Assembly (NCBI GenBank): GCA_020310875.1
Contig: CM035413.1
Span: 187,798,355 to 187,862,354 of the forward strand
DNA length: 64,000 bases
Source: Ceratopteris richardii
Taxonomy: Eukaryota; Streptophyta; Polypodiopsida; Polypodiales; Pteridaceae
Direction of reading: 5' to 3'
In this document: piece by piece, positions 51,513 through 63,623 of the stretch
How the letters are laid out: each line of letters begins with the position of its first letter
How positions within the stretch are numbered: the first letter of the stretch is position 1
Program-made: the position numbers and the translations under genes
Notes under the pieces: generated by a model
What the model saw: the letters and a program-made list of their open reading frames with translations, nothing else
What the model was told of the DNA's origin: nothing
Database searches by the model: none

Positions 51513-51952
51513 CATCAAGCTTAAGAAGGAAATTGAATCTATTCAGAAAGAAAGACAAGACTTGTTCAGGACTATGCAATTCCAGCAGCAGGAATTGGAA
51601 TGCACAGAGAAACAATTAGGTATACAACAAGATCAATTATCCAGAATTGATGCAGAGATTGAAGAAGCACGGTTATGTAGAGATGCCGCCGTGGCTAATG
51701 ACTTCTATTTGCAAGAAGCCTTTTTGTAGAATCAAGGTGACATTTTGCTGTCGCAAGTCATCGCATCTAGTTCTGTGCGGACATACGCTCATCTAGTAGA
51801 ACCTCAAATTTTACAAGACCTGTTAGAATCCTTGAAGTAGAAAATTTCTCGCACTTTTAAACTAGCCCGAACCATGTATATACAAGGTATCATTGATGAT
51901 TCTTAGTCTTTGTAAAATAACCTGCTAGGTTCGAGTCCACCATGCATGCCAG
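51513..51952 (+). pseudogene. Element E extra ORF, C-terminal coiled coil beyond F
   Basis: Continues the interrupted ORF after removal of F and one CGAAC. A long heptad pattern (KLKKEIESIQKERQDLF, then ELECTEKQLGIQQDQLSRI) runs to a TAG at 51727, with further homologous-looking but broken sequence before the 3' LTR. The frame across the F site is not preserved. Confidence 0.6.
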
Positions 51953-52496
51953 TGTTAGGCCACCAGAAAGGAATATCATTCTATTTAGTAAAAAATGTAA
52001 TTAGGAACAGACGCACATCGAAAGGATGTCACGCAATCATTGTAACCCTTTCTTTATATAAAAGAGGCGATTGGAAGAGAGCGACAGAGGTGTCACCGAA
52101 CTGTGTGTCTGGGCGATGTGTCTGGAGGTTGATTCCGACACAATTATCTACATTGTTGTATTGTCTGTTTTATTGTTGTTCAGTATTGAATAACCGTGGT
52201 ACTGTGTTAATGTTCATTGAGACATTGATAAATTGCAAGTATAATGGTGATGATAAGTTAGCGGGTATTGCGTCCCTGCGTATTCGGGTGTGGTGATTGC
52301 TATATGTTGTTATGCACTAGAGATTAGTAGTTAAGTTTGTCGGAATTGTCAGAAAGTAATGAAGAGACTACTACAGTAGTGAAATGAATGGGAAAATATA
52401 TATAGGGCCTCTGTATTACAGACCCCTGACCATCCCAAGAACCCACGCATAGTTGGAACATAAGTTGTAACTATCTGACAAGATAACAAACTAACA
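51953..52496 (+). repeat. Element E 3' LTR
   Basis: 544 bp, perfect terminal inverted repeat TGTTAG/CTAACA, with TATATAAAA at 52055-52063. Its last ~103 bp match 37094-37197. Confidence 0.85.
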
Positions 52497-55400
52497 CCTC
52501 TCATAGAGATATACCCCCTTGCAAAGGGAACCAGTCCATAGACCATCAAATGACATGGATTCAGTGCACTCCATAGGGTCAGGATCCTCATGGATGCATG
52601 AAGACACTCACCTATGGACATGTAAAGTTGCAATAGAGAAAGAGAAAAGAGTGACCTCTAGAAACGTAGGTGCCAATGAGAGCCCTTGACTAGTTCAAGA
52701 CCTAGTCTATGCACCTATGGTGTTTCTTGATGAAGAATTTGAACCCCATGCTTGGGCCAAAATTATAGCCACAATGGACATACCTATCAACATACATGCC
52801 CGCCATTGCAATGAAGATGACTATAACATTTTAGTTTTTACCATAGGACCCTTCATGTGTGATTTGTTTATAGAATAATGTGAGCCTAGCATAAGTGAAC
52901 TCAAGGAGGTTAGTGATGAAGAATCCATCCTCATGGAGCCTTTCTACGAATCAGAAGAAGAGTACCTCTACTTAATAGATGTTAGGGCTCAAGAACACAA
53001 AAAAGGTAACAGAGAAAAGAGGTTGATAGTGACAAAGAACAATCAAAATAAGAATAAGAAAGGAGAGAAACTTGTCGCTTTATAGGCAAAGGATGAAGCA
53101 AGGTTTGAAGTACTAGAGAAATTCAAGATATATGAGATAGGAGATCAAAAGGTCATGATAAGAATGCCTAATAGAGAGGCATCGCAGTAGTCACCTATGA
53201 AAATAAAGAGAGAATAAAAAAGATTGTAGTGAACATCGAAGATGGTGAGGAGAGATGCACGTATATAGGGCACAATTTAAGTGGAGAAGAAGAACAAGAG
53301 TTGATTGTATTAGTGAGAGAATATAGAGATGTGTTTGTATGGAGTCATAAGGACCTAAAAAGATTAGACCTAGATATATGCTCTCACAAAATTCCCATGT
53401 CCTTAGAAGCCAAGCTTACCAAGTAGAAACCTTACACTTACAACAATAATTACACAGCCAAAATCAAAGAGGAAATCAATTTCTTGATAGAATTAGGACT
53501 TATCTATGAAATTGAGCACACCAAATGGGTATCCCCACTATGGTAGTGCCCAAAAAGAATAATATGTATGTGCATTAGCTTGAAAAAAAGTTAAAGCAAC
53601 CAACATACATGATATTTATCTACTTCCTATCACCGAACATCTTCTAGAACGTGTCGCAGGGAAGGAAGTATACAGCTTCCTCGAGCTACAATCAAGTAGT
53701 CATTGTCCTTGAAAAACCAACATAAGATGGATTTTTCCACATAATGGGGTATCTTTGCATTCTGTGTAATGCCATTCGGGCTCACCAATGCTCTGGCTAC
53801 ATTCCAAAGGATGATGAGGCACTTGTTTAAGGAATTCTTACAAAAGAACTTAGAGGTCTATGTTGATGACTTGTGCACTCATTCCAACATCAGACAAACA
53901 CATATCCTTGAATTGAAACAAATCTTTGACAAATGTAGAGAACAACAGGCTTGCTTGAACCAGAAAAGTGTTTTTTCATGGTCAGGAAAGGCAAGATTCT
54001 AGGACACATAGTGTCAAAGAATGGGATATCAACGGATGAAGATAAGGTTAGAGCTATTGCTAAGCTACCTAGACCAAAGAATATCAAGGAAGTACAAGCT
54101 TTCATGGGTCATTGTAGATATTAACAATGCTTTCTCCACATGTATGCAATAATTTCGAAACCCCTGTACAACCTTCTGACTAACTTTGAGTGGGATGAAG
54201 AGTGTGAAAACTCTTTCAATGAACTTAAGTGATGATTATTTTCCACACCAATTTTGACCACACCAAATTGGGATAAGTTATTCCATGTTCATGTGGATGC
54301 TTCCAACTTTGCTATAGGGTGTGCGCTGGTGCAACCTATGGGTAAAGAAAAGATTGATCTTCCCATTGCTTATGCACATAGACAATTAAGTGCAATAGAA
54401 CAAAATACTGCTATAGAAAGAGAAGGATTAGGCATGATGTATGTGGTTAAAAAGTTTAGACATTATTTTCTTGCAAATAAGTTTAAATTTTTTTATTGAT
54501 CACCATGCATCACTCTACCTTGGGAACAAACCTTGCAATACAAGCAAGTTAGTAAGATGGTTTCTCTTACTAATAAAATATGATTTTGAGTCAAAAAAGA
54601 CAGGACTCATCTTAGGATGCATCACCTCTCCAGGCATACTTCAGGAGAATCCCCTCAAGGAGTATTAGATAGACTTCTTGATGCTTACTTGTTCAAATTG
54701 GAAGTAGTGCCTATCCTTAGTTTTGGACCCAAAGGCCCCATAGTAAGGACAAAGGGCAAAGAGATGGTCAAATCACAAAAAATTCATATATTGGTAGGAA
54801 GTGTATACAAGTATACTAATCGAGGGATCTTAGCGTGTTGTGTGGAAGAAGAAGAACATGCCAAATGGGGGCAATCAACACATGTAGATGCATTGGAGCA
54901 ACACCATTTGAAACACCAAACCCTATAGACTCTGAAGAGATTAGGTGTGTACTAGCCAACTATGGAAGCAAACATCTATAGGTTGTGTAAGGATTGTCCA
55001 ACGTGTAGTAGTAGACCTCTTGTGGAGCATGCTACATTCCCAAACCTTCACATGGATGCACACTTTACTTAAGTGAAGCGGTGTGATGTATGTCAAAGAA
55101 CTCAATATCCAATACATAAGGATGAGATGCCACTAAGGCCCATGATGGGAGGACGTGCATTCTCCAAGTGGAGAATAGACTTTGTTGGTCCTATTAATCC
55201 CCTAGCCAAGAGTTCACATGTTGAATATATCATTGTCCAATGGATTATCTAACTGAATGGGTGGAAGTGAATGCAACTAGAAAGAACAATGCACAAACAA
55301 TGGCAAAGTTTTTATTCGAGGACATATTTAACAGATATGGATTGCGAATAGAGTTGGTAAGTGATTGCAGCACCCACTTTTTGAATGAAGGCATCAAATA

Positions 55401-55652
55401 CTTGTTATAAGAATTCATGGTTATTCACAAAAAGTCTGCCCCGTATCATCCACAAGCCAATGGACAAGTGGAGAGCACAAATAAGATCTTATGCACTATT
55501 TTGACTAAGCTGGTGAATAAAAAACATTCTGATTGGGACAAATAGTTGCATCATGTTGTTTGGGCATATAGAGTGGCCTATAGAATGGTACTCAATGCAA
55601 CTCCCTTTCAAATGGTGTTTGGCCAGAATGCTATTCTACCATTGGATTTTTT
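52497..55652 (+). pseudogene. Element D pol: reverse transcriptase, RNase H and integrase, heavily broken
   Basis: A linker (FLDEEFEPHAWAKI, about 52725) is followed by the reverse transcriptase entry (GHNLSGEEEQELIVLVREYR, DVFVWSHKDLK, about 53265-53365). The palm has [16 protein letters not shown] and YVDDLCTHSN (about 53770-53890). RNase H has VHVDASNFAIGCALVQP (about 54280). Integrase has CDVCQRTQ (about 55085), IDFVGPINPLAKSS (first Asp, about 55175), SDCSTHFLN (second Asp) and PQANGQVESTNK (Glu, about 55455), then GQNAILPLDF where copia C interrupts. Frames shift often. The region 52497-52700 has no recognisable motif. Confidence 0.82.
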
Positions 55653-55944
55653 TGTTACACTTATGTGTTCCTCGAGTAGCTTTGATGTGAACCTTTTCCC
55701 TATACATGGGTACTTTTTACTCTAGTGCTCGCTAGAGGTTTTTTCCCCATGTTACCACATGCTTGATACTCTCATATGTGGTGGTACTTTGTACTTAGGG
55801 ATATTATTCAGCTCTTACTTCAGTTCAGCTCATCGTCAATAGAGAGAGCTATTCGAGCCATCGTCTTCTCCGTATGTCTTGTTGTGCTTGTGCTCCTTGT
55901 GTGTTCTTCTCCTGTGTCTCGCGCACTTCTACACACACCCAATA
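55653..55944 (+). repeat. Copia C 5' LTR
   Basis: 292 bp starting TGTTACACTTATG. The initiator-Met primer site TGGTATCAGAGC follows at 55946-55957. Confidence 0.85.
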
Positions 55945-56221
55945 GTGGTATCAGAGCAGGTTCAGCTCCTTCTCAAGTTTCGGTTTTTTGCATCACGGCA
56001 TGCAGACTTTTAACAGTGCAAATCAACTTCGGAGCATAGGAGAGTGAATTTTAGCAGCCAAGAAACATTTCCACCAGGTACGCTAGGATTTTACCCCCAT
56101 TTCAAAGCCATTCGTGCAGTCAAAATCACCATTAGAGTGATGGTTTGTGAGCTGAAATTTCAACATTCATTTCAACTTTCGTTGAAGTGAAGATTTTACC
56201 ACATTCTTGTTCTTTTGTGAA

Positions 56222-57066
56222 ATGGTGGGCAACAATGACTTGTTTGGCATGCTTCAAGCTGAAGATAAGCTTGATGGGACCAACTATCCGATGTGGTCTT
56301 ACATGATGAAGCATGTTCTTGTTGCTAAACAACTTTGGAACATAGTGGCGGATGTAGATCGAAGACCTGCAGGTGCTTCTACTTCACAGTCTACTGTCAC
56401 AGATGGAGCTTCTTCTTCGAGTACAGTGGTTTCTCCTTCTCCCCCTACACAGGAGTAGCTTAGATGGGATGGAAAAGATGCTCAAGCTCATGCTTTGATT
56501 GCGCTTTCTCTAAAGCATCATATAGTTCCACACATTCGGTCATGTTCTACATCATGACAGGCATGGGACACTCTTGCTTCTTTGTATGCCATGCGTAACG
56601 AAGCACGTGTTGCATACTTGAGGAAGCAACTTGAGGATGTATGTATGGCTAGAAATGAGTCGGTGGATGTGTATGTGACACGCATCAAGGACTTGAAAGA
56701 GCAATTGGCAAACATAGATGAGATTATTCCGGATGCATCACTCATTTCTACATTGTTGAAAGGATTACTGGAATCTTTTCAAAGCTTTGCTACTACACTC
56801 CGTTTGGTTGCAAAAGGGAATCCTAATATGTATGCATTTGATGAGGTTGTGTCTCTTCTTTTGCAAGAAGAGCAATCTAGAGTAAATAGGAGTGGTTTAA
56901 TTGAGGGAACACAAGCACTTGCTATCTCACAAAAGGGGAAAAGCAAGTATGGTTCAGCTTTGGGTTCATCAAAACCAAAGCCTCAAGCTTCCTCTTCCAC
57001 TCATTCCTCTAATGATGGTGATTTTGCAAAAGAAGAAGCAATGCAAATATTGTGGAAAGGGTGGTG
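56222..57066 (+). pseudogene. Copia C Gag
   Basis: Starts MVGNNDLFGMLQAEDKLDGT with the NYPMWSYMM segment shared with copia B2 Gag. A stop at 56456-56458, another near 56558, and then open Gag (KDLKEQLANIDEIIPDASLI) follow. The zinc knuckle begins CKYCGKGG (about 57037) and at once runs into integrase sequence, so the rest of the knuckle, the protease and the integrase N-terminus are deleted. Confidence 0.85.
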
Positions 57067-59773
57067 ATGGTGGTGAATACATGTCACATGAGTTTAATGC
57101 TTTTCTTCATGAAAGAAGTATTTCACACCAATGTACGGTGCCATATACACCTCAACAAAATGGTGTTGCTGAGTGTAAAAATAGAACTCTACTTGAAATG
57201 GCACGATGTATGGCTAAAGGAAAGCATCTTCCTGGTAAGTTTTGGATGGAAGCGGTCATGTGTGCAAATTATGTGTTGAATCCCTGCCCTACAAAAGCAT
57301 TGAGAGTCATCACTCCTTATGAGGTTTGGAATGGTCATAAGCCTATGGCTAGTCATATGCATGTGTTTGGTTGTTTGTCATATGCTCTTGTGCCATCACA
57401 ACAACGTCACAAACTTGATGACAAGGCAAAGAAATGTATATTTGTTGGTTATAGTGTTGAAAGTAAGGGATATCATTTGTACCATCCATTGATGAACATA
57501 ATTATTGTAATTCGAGATGTGGTATTTGCTGAATATTCATTTTTCCCTCTACTTGAATGCAAAAAACAGCCAACAGTTAGCTCACAAGATGTGTTTGATA
57601 CACTCATGCCTTTGTTTCAAAATGGTGCGCTTGACTATGGCCATGTAGACTAGCCAACTGAGGTTCAAAGGGCTAAAAAATTCCAGCAAAATAGTGTTGA
57701 AAATGAAGAGAATTTCCAGCCAAACATGGCTAAACAATTTGAGCCAAAAAATGTCCAAACTGCTGGAAATTTCCAACCACATATGGTTGAACATTTGCGT
57801 CAAATTATGGCAAAAAATGAGCATCAAATTCAGCCCACGCATGATGTACATATTGAAGATGTTTTACATAATGAACACATGTCTATCAAGAGTGCACAAA
57901 CTATGCCAAAGTGGCTGAAACAAACTTTGCAGGACAGCAAATTGAGTGCACCTTTACTTGGTAGAACAAGATCAAGCTCTCACCATGCATCAAGTAATTT
58001 TGTGGATTATTTTTTTATTGCTACAACATGTAATGAAGAGCCACTTTCTTTAGAAGATGCATGTGACGATCCACAATGGATGAGTGCTATGCAATCAAAA
58101 ATGGATTCCATACACAAGAATGGTACTTGGGAGTTCTGTGAATTGCCAAAAGGAAAGAACGTCATTGGTACAAAGTGGGTTTACAAGATTAAGAGAAAAT
58201 CTGATGGTAGCATTGATGTCTAGAGGAAACTTTTGCACCTACTTCACGCATGACTACCATTCGTATCGTGGTTGCATTGGTTGCCCATCGAGGTTGGAAA
58301 GTGCATCAGTTGGATATGTGCAAAAGGATATGTGCAACAATATGGCATTGACTATGAGGAAACTTTTGCACCTACTTCACGCATGACTACCATTCGTATC
58401 GTGGTTGCCAAAGGATATGTGCAACAATATGGCATTGACTATGAGGAAACTTTTGCACCTACTTCACGCATGACTACCATTCGTATCGTGGTTGCATTGG
58501 TTGCCCATCGAGGTTGGAAAGTGCATTAGTTGGACATAAAAACAGCCTTCTTGAATGGTGATTTGCAAGAAGAGGTTTATCTGAAGCAACCTCCTAGATT
58601 TGCTACGAAAGGGAAAGAGCATATGGTTTGTCGCTTGCATAAGGCCTTGTATGGTCTCAAGAAGCTCCACGTGCATGTTATGACAAAATTCATACGCACT
58701 TGATTGCTCTTGGCTTCACATGTAGTCCGATTGAATGCACACTCTATGTACACAAAAATGGGGCTGATCTTATAGTGCTTTTTCTTTATGTTGATGACAT
58801 ACTCTTGACTGGTCCATGTGATGCAAAACTTGACATTCTTATGGCTGATTTGTAGCATACTTTTGATGTCACTTATCTTGGTCTTTTGAGCTACTATCTT
58901 GGCATCTAGTTTGTATTCATTGAGTTCGGAATTGTTATGCATCAAGCAAAGTATGTTGAAAAACTACTTCAGTATTTTGACTTTGAGGATTGCAAGCCAG
59001 TTTCCACACCAGTTGAGACATGATCTAGATTCTCAGTTGAGGATTCCAGTGATGCATTTGACACTTCTCTTTATCAGTAAGTTGTGGGATGTCTTATATA
59101 TGCATGCAACACAAGGCCGGATATATAGTATGCAGTTTCCCAGTTGAGTCGATTCATGCATAGCCCTGGCACTAAGCATTGGCAAGCGGTGAAACGTGTG
59201 TTTAGATATCTCAGAGGCACTTTGAGCTTAGGTCTCTTTTATGGCAGAGATGTTCAACCATGCTTGCATGCTTTTACAGATAGTGATTGGGCTGGTTGTT
59301 ATGATACTCGCGTGTCCACTAGTGGTAATTGCTTTTTCCTTGGAGACTCATGCATATCTTGGTTGAGTAAGAAGCAACCTACAGTGGCGACATCGAGTTG
59401 TGAAGCTGAGTACAGGGCAATTTTCACAGCTACAGTGGAGTGTATATGGCTGAGATGCCTATTGATGGATCTTTGCATGGAGATTGATGTTGCTATGCAT
59501 ATTCTCACTGATAGTCAGAGTGCTTTGGTTGTTGCACAAAACCCAGTGTTTCATGCACGGACCAAACATATTGAGGTGCATTATCACTATGTGAGAGAGT
59601 GCCTTCATGGAAGAGATATTGATTTGGTATATGTGCCAACACAAGATAATGTGGCAGACATATTCACCAAAGCTCTTCCACGGGAAAAGTTTGAAGATTT
59701 TCACAAAGCTTTAGGCTTTTTACCTTGTGGGGGCTTTCCTGCATGTGTTCACATCATTTTCTCCAAGGGGGTT
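57067..59773 (+). pseudogene. Copia C integrase remainder, reverse transcriptase and RNase H
   Basis: The integrase resumes at GGEYMSHEFNAFLHERSI, with the catalytic Glu position altered (NGVAECKNR) and the first Asp region deleted. The reverse transcriptase entry (GTWEFCELPKGKNVIGTKWV, about 58125) breaks at a TAG near 58220, followed by a three-fold repeated segment. Later come DIKTAFLNGDLQEEVYLKQP, a one-base loss in the GLKQAPRA motif (about 58655) and YVDDILLTGP (about 58790). RNase H (DSDWAGCYDTRVSTSG, SCEAEYRA, TDSQSAL) is open from 59144 to the end. The polypurine tract CCAAGGGGG is at 59763-59771. Confidence 0.85.
58223..58495 (+). repeat. Three-fold repeat inside copia C reverse transcriptase
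   Basis: The segment GAGGAAACTTTTGCACCTAC and onward (about 53-60 bp) begins at 58223, 58356 and 58443, with differing lengths of joining sequence. The element family has it once. It probably arose by template switching during reverse transcription or by replication slippage. Confidence 0.85.
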
Positions 59774-59778
59774 TGTTA
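59774..59778 (+). repeat. First five bases of copia C 3' LTR and left target duplication of B2
   Basis: TGTTA, repeated at 63619-63623. B2 inserted exactly five bases into the C 3' LTR. Confidence 0.85.
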
Positions 59779-60009
59779 TGTTGATATATTCAGGTAGTGA
59801 TGTGTGTGAACACTCTAGGACTGCCGGGGCACTTTTTTCCCTCTTTAGGAGGTTTTTTTCCCCCGGCTTGTATATACGCCTATTGCCCTAATGGGCTACT
59901 TATCTTTGTACATTCTCTAGTAATACATTCAGTATTGTGTGTTTGTGCTCCAAGCTTCTTCTTCTTCCTTGTGCTGTTCGCGTGCTTCCGCAGACGTCTA
60001 TCTCCAACA
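59779..60009 (+). repeat. Copia B2 5' LTR
   Basis: 231 bp, same family as 36513-36743 (B1). Confidence 0.95.
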
Positions 60010-60364
60010 ATTGGTATCAGAGCAGGTCGTCGCTTCTTCTAGGGCGCCGTCGACACTCCTCCGTTTGCAGTCTCAGATTCGCACGAAATTTGGTGAGCAT
60101 ACTCAGGGTGTTTCCGAGATCAAAATAGCTTTGTTATGTGGTGCTGAAATCGCGATCTGAGCTCGTTTCGGCCTCCGAATGCACTATCGCAGTGCTTGTG
60201 CAAGCTATTTCGTCCTTTTGTGCCAAAGGTACATACCAGTTTCTGTTCGCCAGTTTAAGCGTCTCAAATTCTGCTACAGGTCTAGCAGAACTTGTCTAGG
60301 TTGTTCCGTTCAACTTTTTGAGATACAGTCAATTTTCTGCATCAAGGTATTTTAGTCACCGGCC

Positions 60365-63313
60365 ATGGCTGAAAGCAGTGATGTATTCCGTATGTTGGCT
60401 GTTGAGGATAAGTTGGATGGTACCAACTACCCATTATGGGCTTATATGATGCGACATGTACTGGTTGCAAAAGGATTGTGGAACATTGTGCAGGGTGTTG
60501 AAAGAGGTCCTGTTACACCTGTAACGACAGGTACTGCAAATACAGGTGTTGGAGCTGATGAAGATGGTGTCGAAGATGATATTCCGCAGATTCCTGTTCG
60601 TGCTGCTGTTTCTGTTGCACCTACTGCAGAGCAGATTCGTTGGGATGGCAGGGTGCCCAGGATTTTGGGCAAAATGCAGCATTCTTCCTTTCCAAAAGAT
60701 GGTTCAGTTCGGGCTACACAGAAATTGCAGCTTGTACATAGTGATGTCTATGGTCCTATGCAGACACCCTCTTTTGGAAATTACCTTTACTTCGTGACTT
60801 TCATTGATGATTTTTCCAGGCATGCATGGGTATATCCACTCAAAGCAAAGTCCGAAGTGTTCATGTGCTTCAAACAGTTTTTGGTTTTGGCTGAAAATCT
60901 GTCAGCATGTAAAATGGGCACCCTCCGTTCTGATCGAGGGGGGGAATATATGTCTTCAGATTTTAATGCATTTCTGGCTGAACGTGGGATAAAAAACCAG
61001 TGTACAATGCCGTATACACCTCAATAGAATGGAGTTGCTGAACGAAAGAACAGGTCACTCATGGAGATGGTGAGGTGCATGGTCAAAAGTCAGGCTTTAC
61101 CACATAGTTTCTTGCTTGAGGCTGTCATGTGTGCATCATATGTACTGAACAGGTGTCCCACTAAAGCGTTGCAGTCTATCACTCCATATGAGGCTTGGCA
61201 TGACCGCAAGCCATCTGTTGCTCATCTGCGTGTTTTTGGTTGTTTGGCATATGCATTAGTGCCTGAACAACATCGCAGAAAATTGGATGATAAGGCAGTA
61301 AAATGTATTTTTGTTGGGTACAATTCTGAAAGTAAAGGCTATCATCTGTATCATCCACAGACTAAACGCATTCTGGTTAGCCGTGATGTTGTCTTTGTGG
61401 AAGATGCTATTCAACCATTGCTTTCATGTACTAAGGAGACATCTGTTAGCTCCAAAGACATGTATGATACTTTGATGCCTCTTTTTACAGGTGGACAGGC
61501 TAGTGCTGGTCCTAATGAGGCAACTTCTCAACCTTTGCAAGTTTCATATGATGATGCAGATCATTCCATTTCTGATGCAGATTTACATGATGCACTTGTT
61601 GATGAGAGAGCTGATATTGAGCAGGCAAAAACTATGCCAAAATGGCTGGTGCAGACTTTGCATGACAGTAAATTAGATGCACCTTTGTCATATCGTACTT
61701 GTTCAGGCTCTCACAGTGCCTCCTTTGCATCAGATTGCTATGCTATGGCTGCATCTAGTCTCTGTGATGAGAATGAGCCTGTTTCTTTTGATGAAGCACA
61801 CAATTCAGAAAATTGGATGGCTGCTATGCAATCTGAATATGATGCTATAATGAAGAATGGTACATGGTCTTTATGTGACTTGCCTCCTGGCAAGAAGGCC
61901 ATTGACACTAAGTGGGTATACAAGCTGAAGCGTAAACCTGATGGTACAGTTGACAGGTATAAGGCTAGGCTTGTTGCAAAGGGTTATGCATAGGAAAGAG
62001 GCATTGATTTTGATGAGACCTTTGCACCTACATGCCGTATGACTACTGTTCGGAGCATTTGTGCACTTGCAGCCCATCATGGTTGGAATGTACATCAGTT
62101 GGACATTAAAACAACATTTCTGAATGGTGACTTGCATGAAGAAGTGTATGTTTTTCAGCCCCGTGGCTTTGTGCAGAAAGGGCATGAAAACCAGGTTTGC
62201 AGGTTAAAGAAGGCATTATATGGTTTAAAGCAAGCACCACGTGCTTGGTATGAGAAGATACATGCCTATCTAATTGCACATGGTTTTGAGAACAGTCCAA
62301 CTGAAAGCACCTTATATGTTAAACGTGCTAATGATGTGCTTCTGATCATTGTTGTCTATGTTGATGACATGCTGCTCACTGGTCCTATTGAGACACATAT
62401 TGCTGATTTGAAGGCTGATTTGCATGCCTCATTTGAGATGTCTGATTTGGGGCATTTGCATCACTATTTGGGCATTCAGTTTATGCACGTTGATGGTGGA
62501 ATGGCTTTGTGTCAAACGAAATATATTGACACATTATTGCAGCATTTTGGCCTTGAAGACTGTAAGCCTATTGCCACTCCTATGGAGACAGGTTTACGAT
62601 TGAGTCTTCATGATGCTGGAGATGCATTTGATGCTATTCTCTATCAGCAACCTATTGGATGCTTGATTTACTTATGCATTACTCGGCGAGATATTCAGTT
62701 TGCTGTCTCACAGATGAGCAGGTTTATGCATTGCCCAGGAGTCACACATTGGAAAGCGGTTAAGCACATCTTTCGCTACTTGAGTGGTACTCGGCTACTT
62801 GGGTTGTTTTATCCCAAGGGGGGATCACTACCACCAGATTTGCATGCTTTTTCTGACTCAGATTGGGCTGGTTGCTATGACACTCGTGTGTCCACCAGTG
62901 GTTTTTGCTTCATGCTTGGTAGCTCATGTATATCTTGGTTGAGCAAGAAGCAGCCTACTGTGGCCACTTCCAGCTGTGAGGCTGAGTATAGGGCAGCTTT
63001 CACAGCGATTGTTGAGTGTGTGTGGCTCAGACGCCTTATGGCTGATTTGGGTGTTGGCCAGTCTTCTGCCACCACCATCTTCACTGACAGTCAGAGCGCA
63101 TTGACAGTTGCAAGGAACCCTGTGTTCCATGCTCGCACTAAGCACATTGAGGTGCATTATCACTATGTCAGGGAGAGGTTCTCTGCTGGGGAGATTAGCT
63201 TGGCATATGTGCCCACGCAGGAGAACATTGCAGACCTTTTCACGAAGGCTCTGCCTAGGGAGAAGTTTGAAGCTTTCCGCAAAGCTTTGGGCTTACTTCC
63301 TTTTGTGGAGTGA
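60365..63313 (+). pseudogene. Copia B2 Gag-integrase-RT-RNase H fusion with two TAG stops
   Basis: A single frame of 982 codons from MAESSDVFRMLAVEDKLDGT. The Gag N-terminus (about 90 residues) joins directly to the end of the pre-integrase zinc region (ILGKMQHSSFPKD). The integrase core is then complete: HSDVYGPM (first Asp), RSDRGGEYMSSDF (second Asp) and NGVAERKNR (Glu). Reverse transcriptase has DIKTTFLNGDLHEEVYVFQP and YVDDMLLTGP. RNase H has DSDWAGCYDTRVSTSG, SCEAEYRA and HARTKHIEVHYHYV. Stops at 61025-61027 (in TPQ-stop-NGVAER) and 61991-61993 (GYA-stop-ERG) both fit CAG to TAG. No protease remains, so any movement would need another element. Confidence 0.92.
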
Positions 63314-63387
63314 TTTCCACATAGCTTGGCACTTCCTTATACATGAGTGCCAGCTCCTTGTTCACCGCATCACTCCCAGGGGGGATT

Positions 63388-63618
63388 TGTTGATATATTT
63401 AGGTAGTGATGTGTGTGAACACTTTAGGACTGTCGGGGCACTTTTTTCCCTCTTTAGGAGGTTTTTTTCCCCCGGCTTGTATATACGCCTATTGCCCTAA
63501 TGGGCTACTTATCTTTGTACATTCTCTAGTAGTACATTCAGTATTGTGTGTTTGTGCTCCAAGCTTCTTCTTCTTCCTTGTGCTGGTCGCGTGCTTCCGC
63601 AGACGTCTATCTCCAACA
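63388..63618 (+). repeat. Copia B2 3' LTR
   Basis: 231 bp, followed directly by the TGTTA duplication and the rest of the copia C 3' LTR. Confidence 0.95.
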
Positions 63619-63623
63619 TGTTA

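Larger units (their letters stand above)
37094..52496 (+). mobile_element. Ty3/gypsy element E with extra ORF after pol; 5' LTR truncated
   Basis: Only the last ~104 bp of the 5' LTR remains (37094-37197). Then come leader, Gag with three zinc knuckles, protease, reverse transcriptase, RNase H, integrase and a further coiled-coil ORF, and a complete 544-bp 3' LTR at 51953-52496 (TGTTAG...CTAACA). Chromovirus F sits inside the extra ORF. Many stops and frameshifts show long decay. The missing left end suggests a deletion that joined B1 to E. Confidence 0.85.
59779..63618 (+). mobile_element. Ty1/copia element B2, compact deletion derivative
   Basis: 3840 bp with 231-bp LTRs (59779-60009 and 63388-63618; TGTTGATATATT...CTCCAACA; five differences by eye), primer site TGGTATCAGAGC at 60012-60023, a polypurine tract ending at about 63387, and target duplication TGTTA. 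It encodes one continuous frame that lacks most of Gag, the zinc knuckle and the protease. Confidence 0.93.

Noticed and set aside
51926..51945. GGTTCGAGTCC looking like a tRNA T-arm just before the E 3' LTR
   Set aside because: No A box or cloverleaf partner upstream; probably chance.
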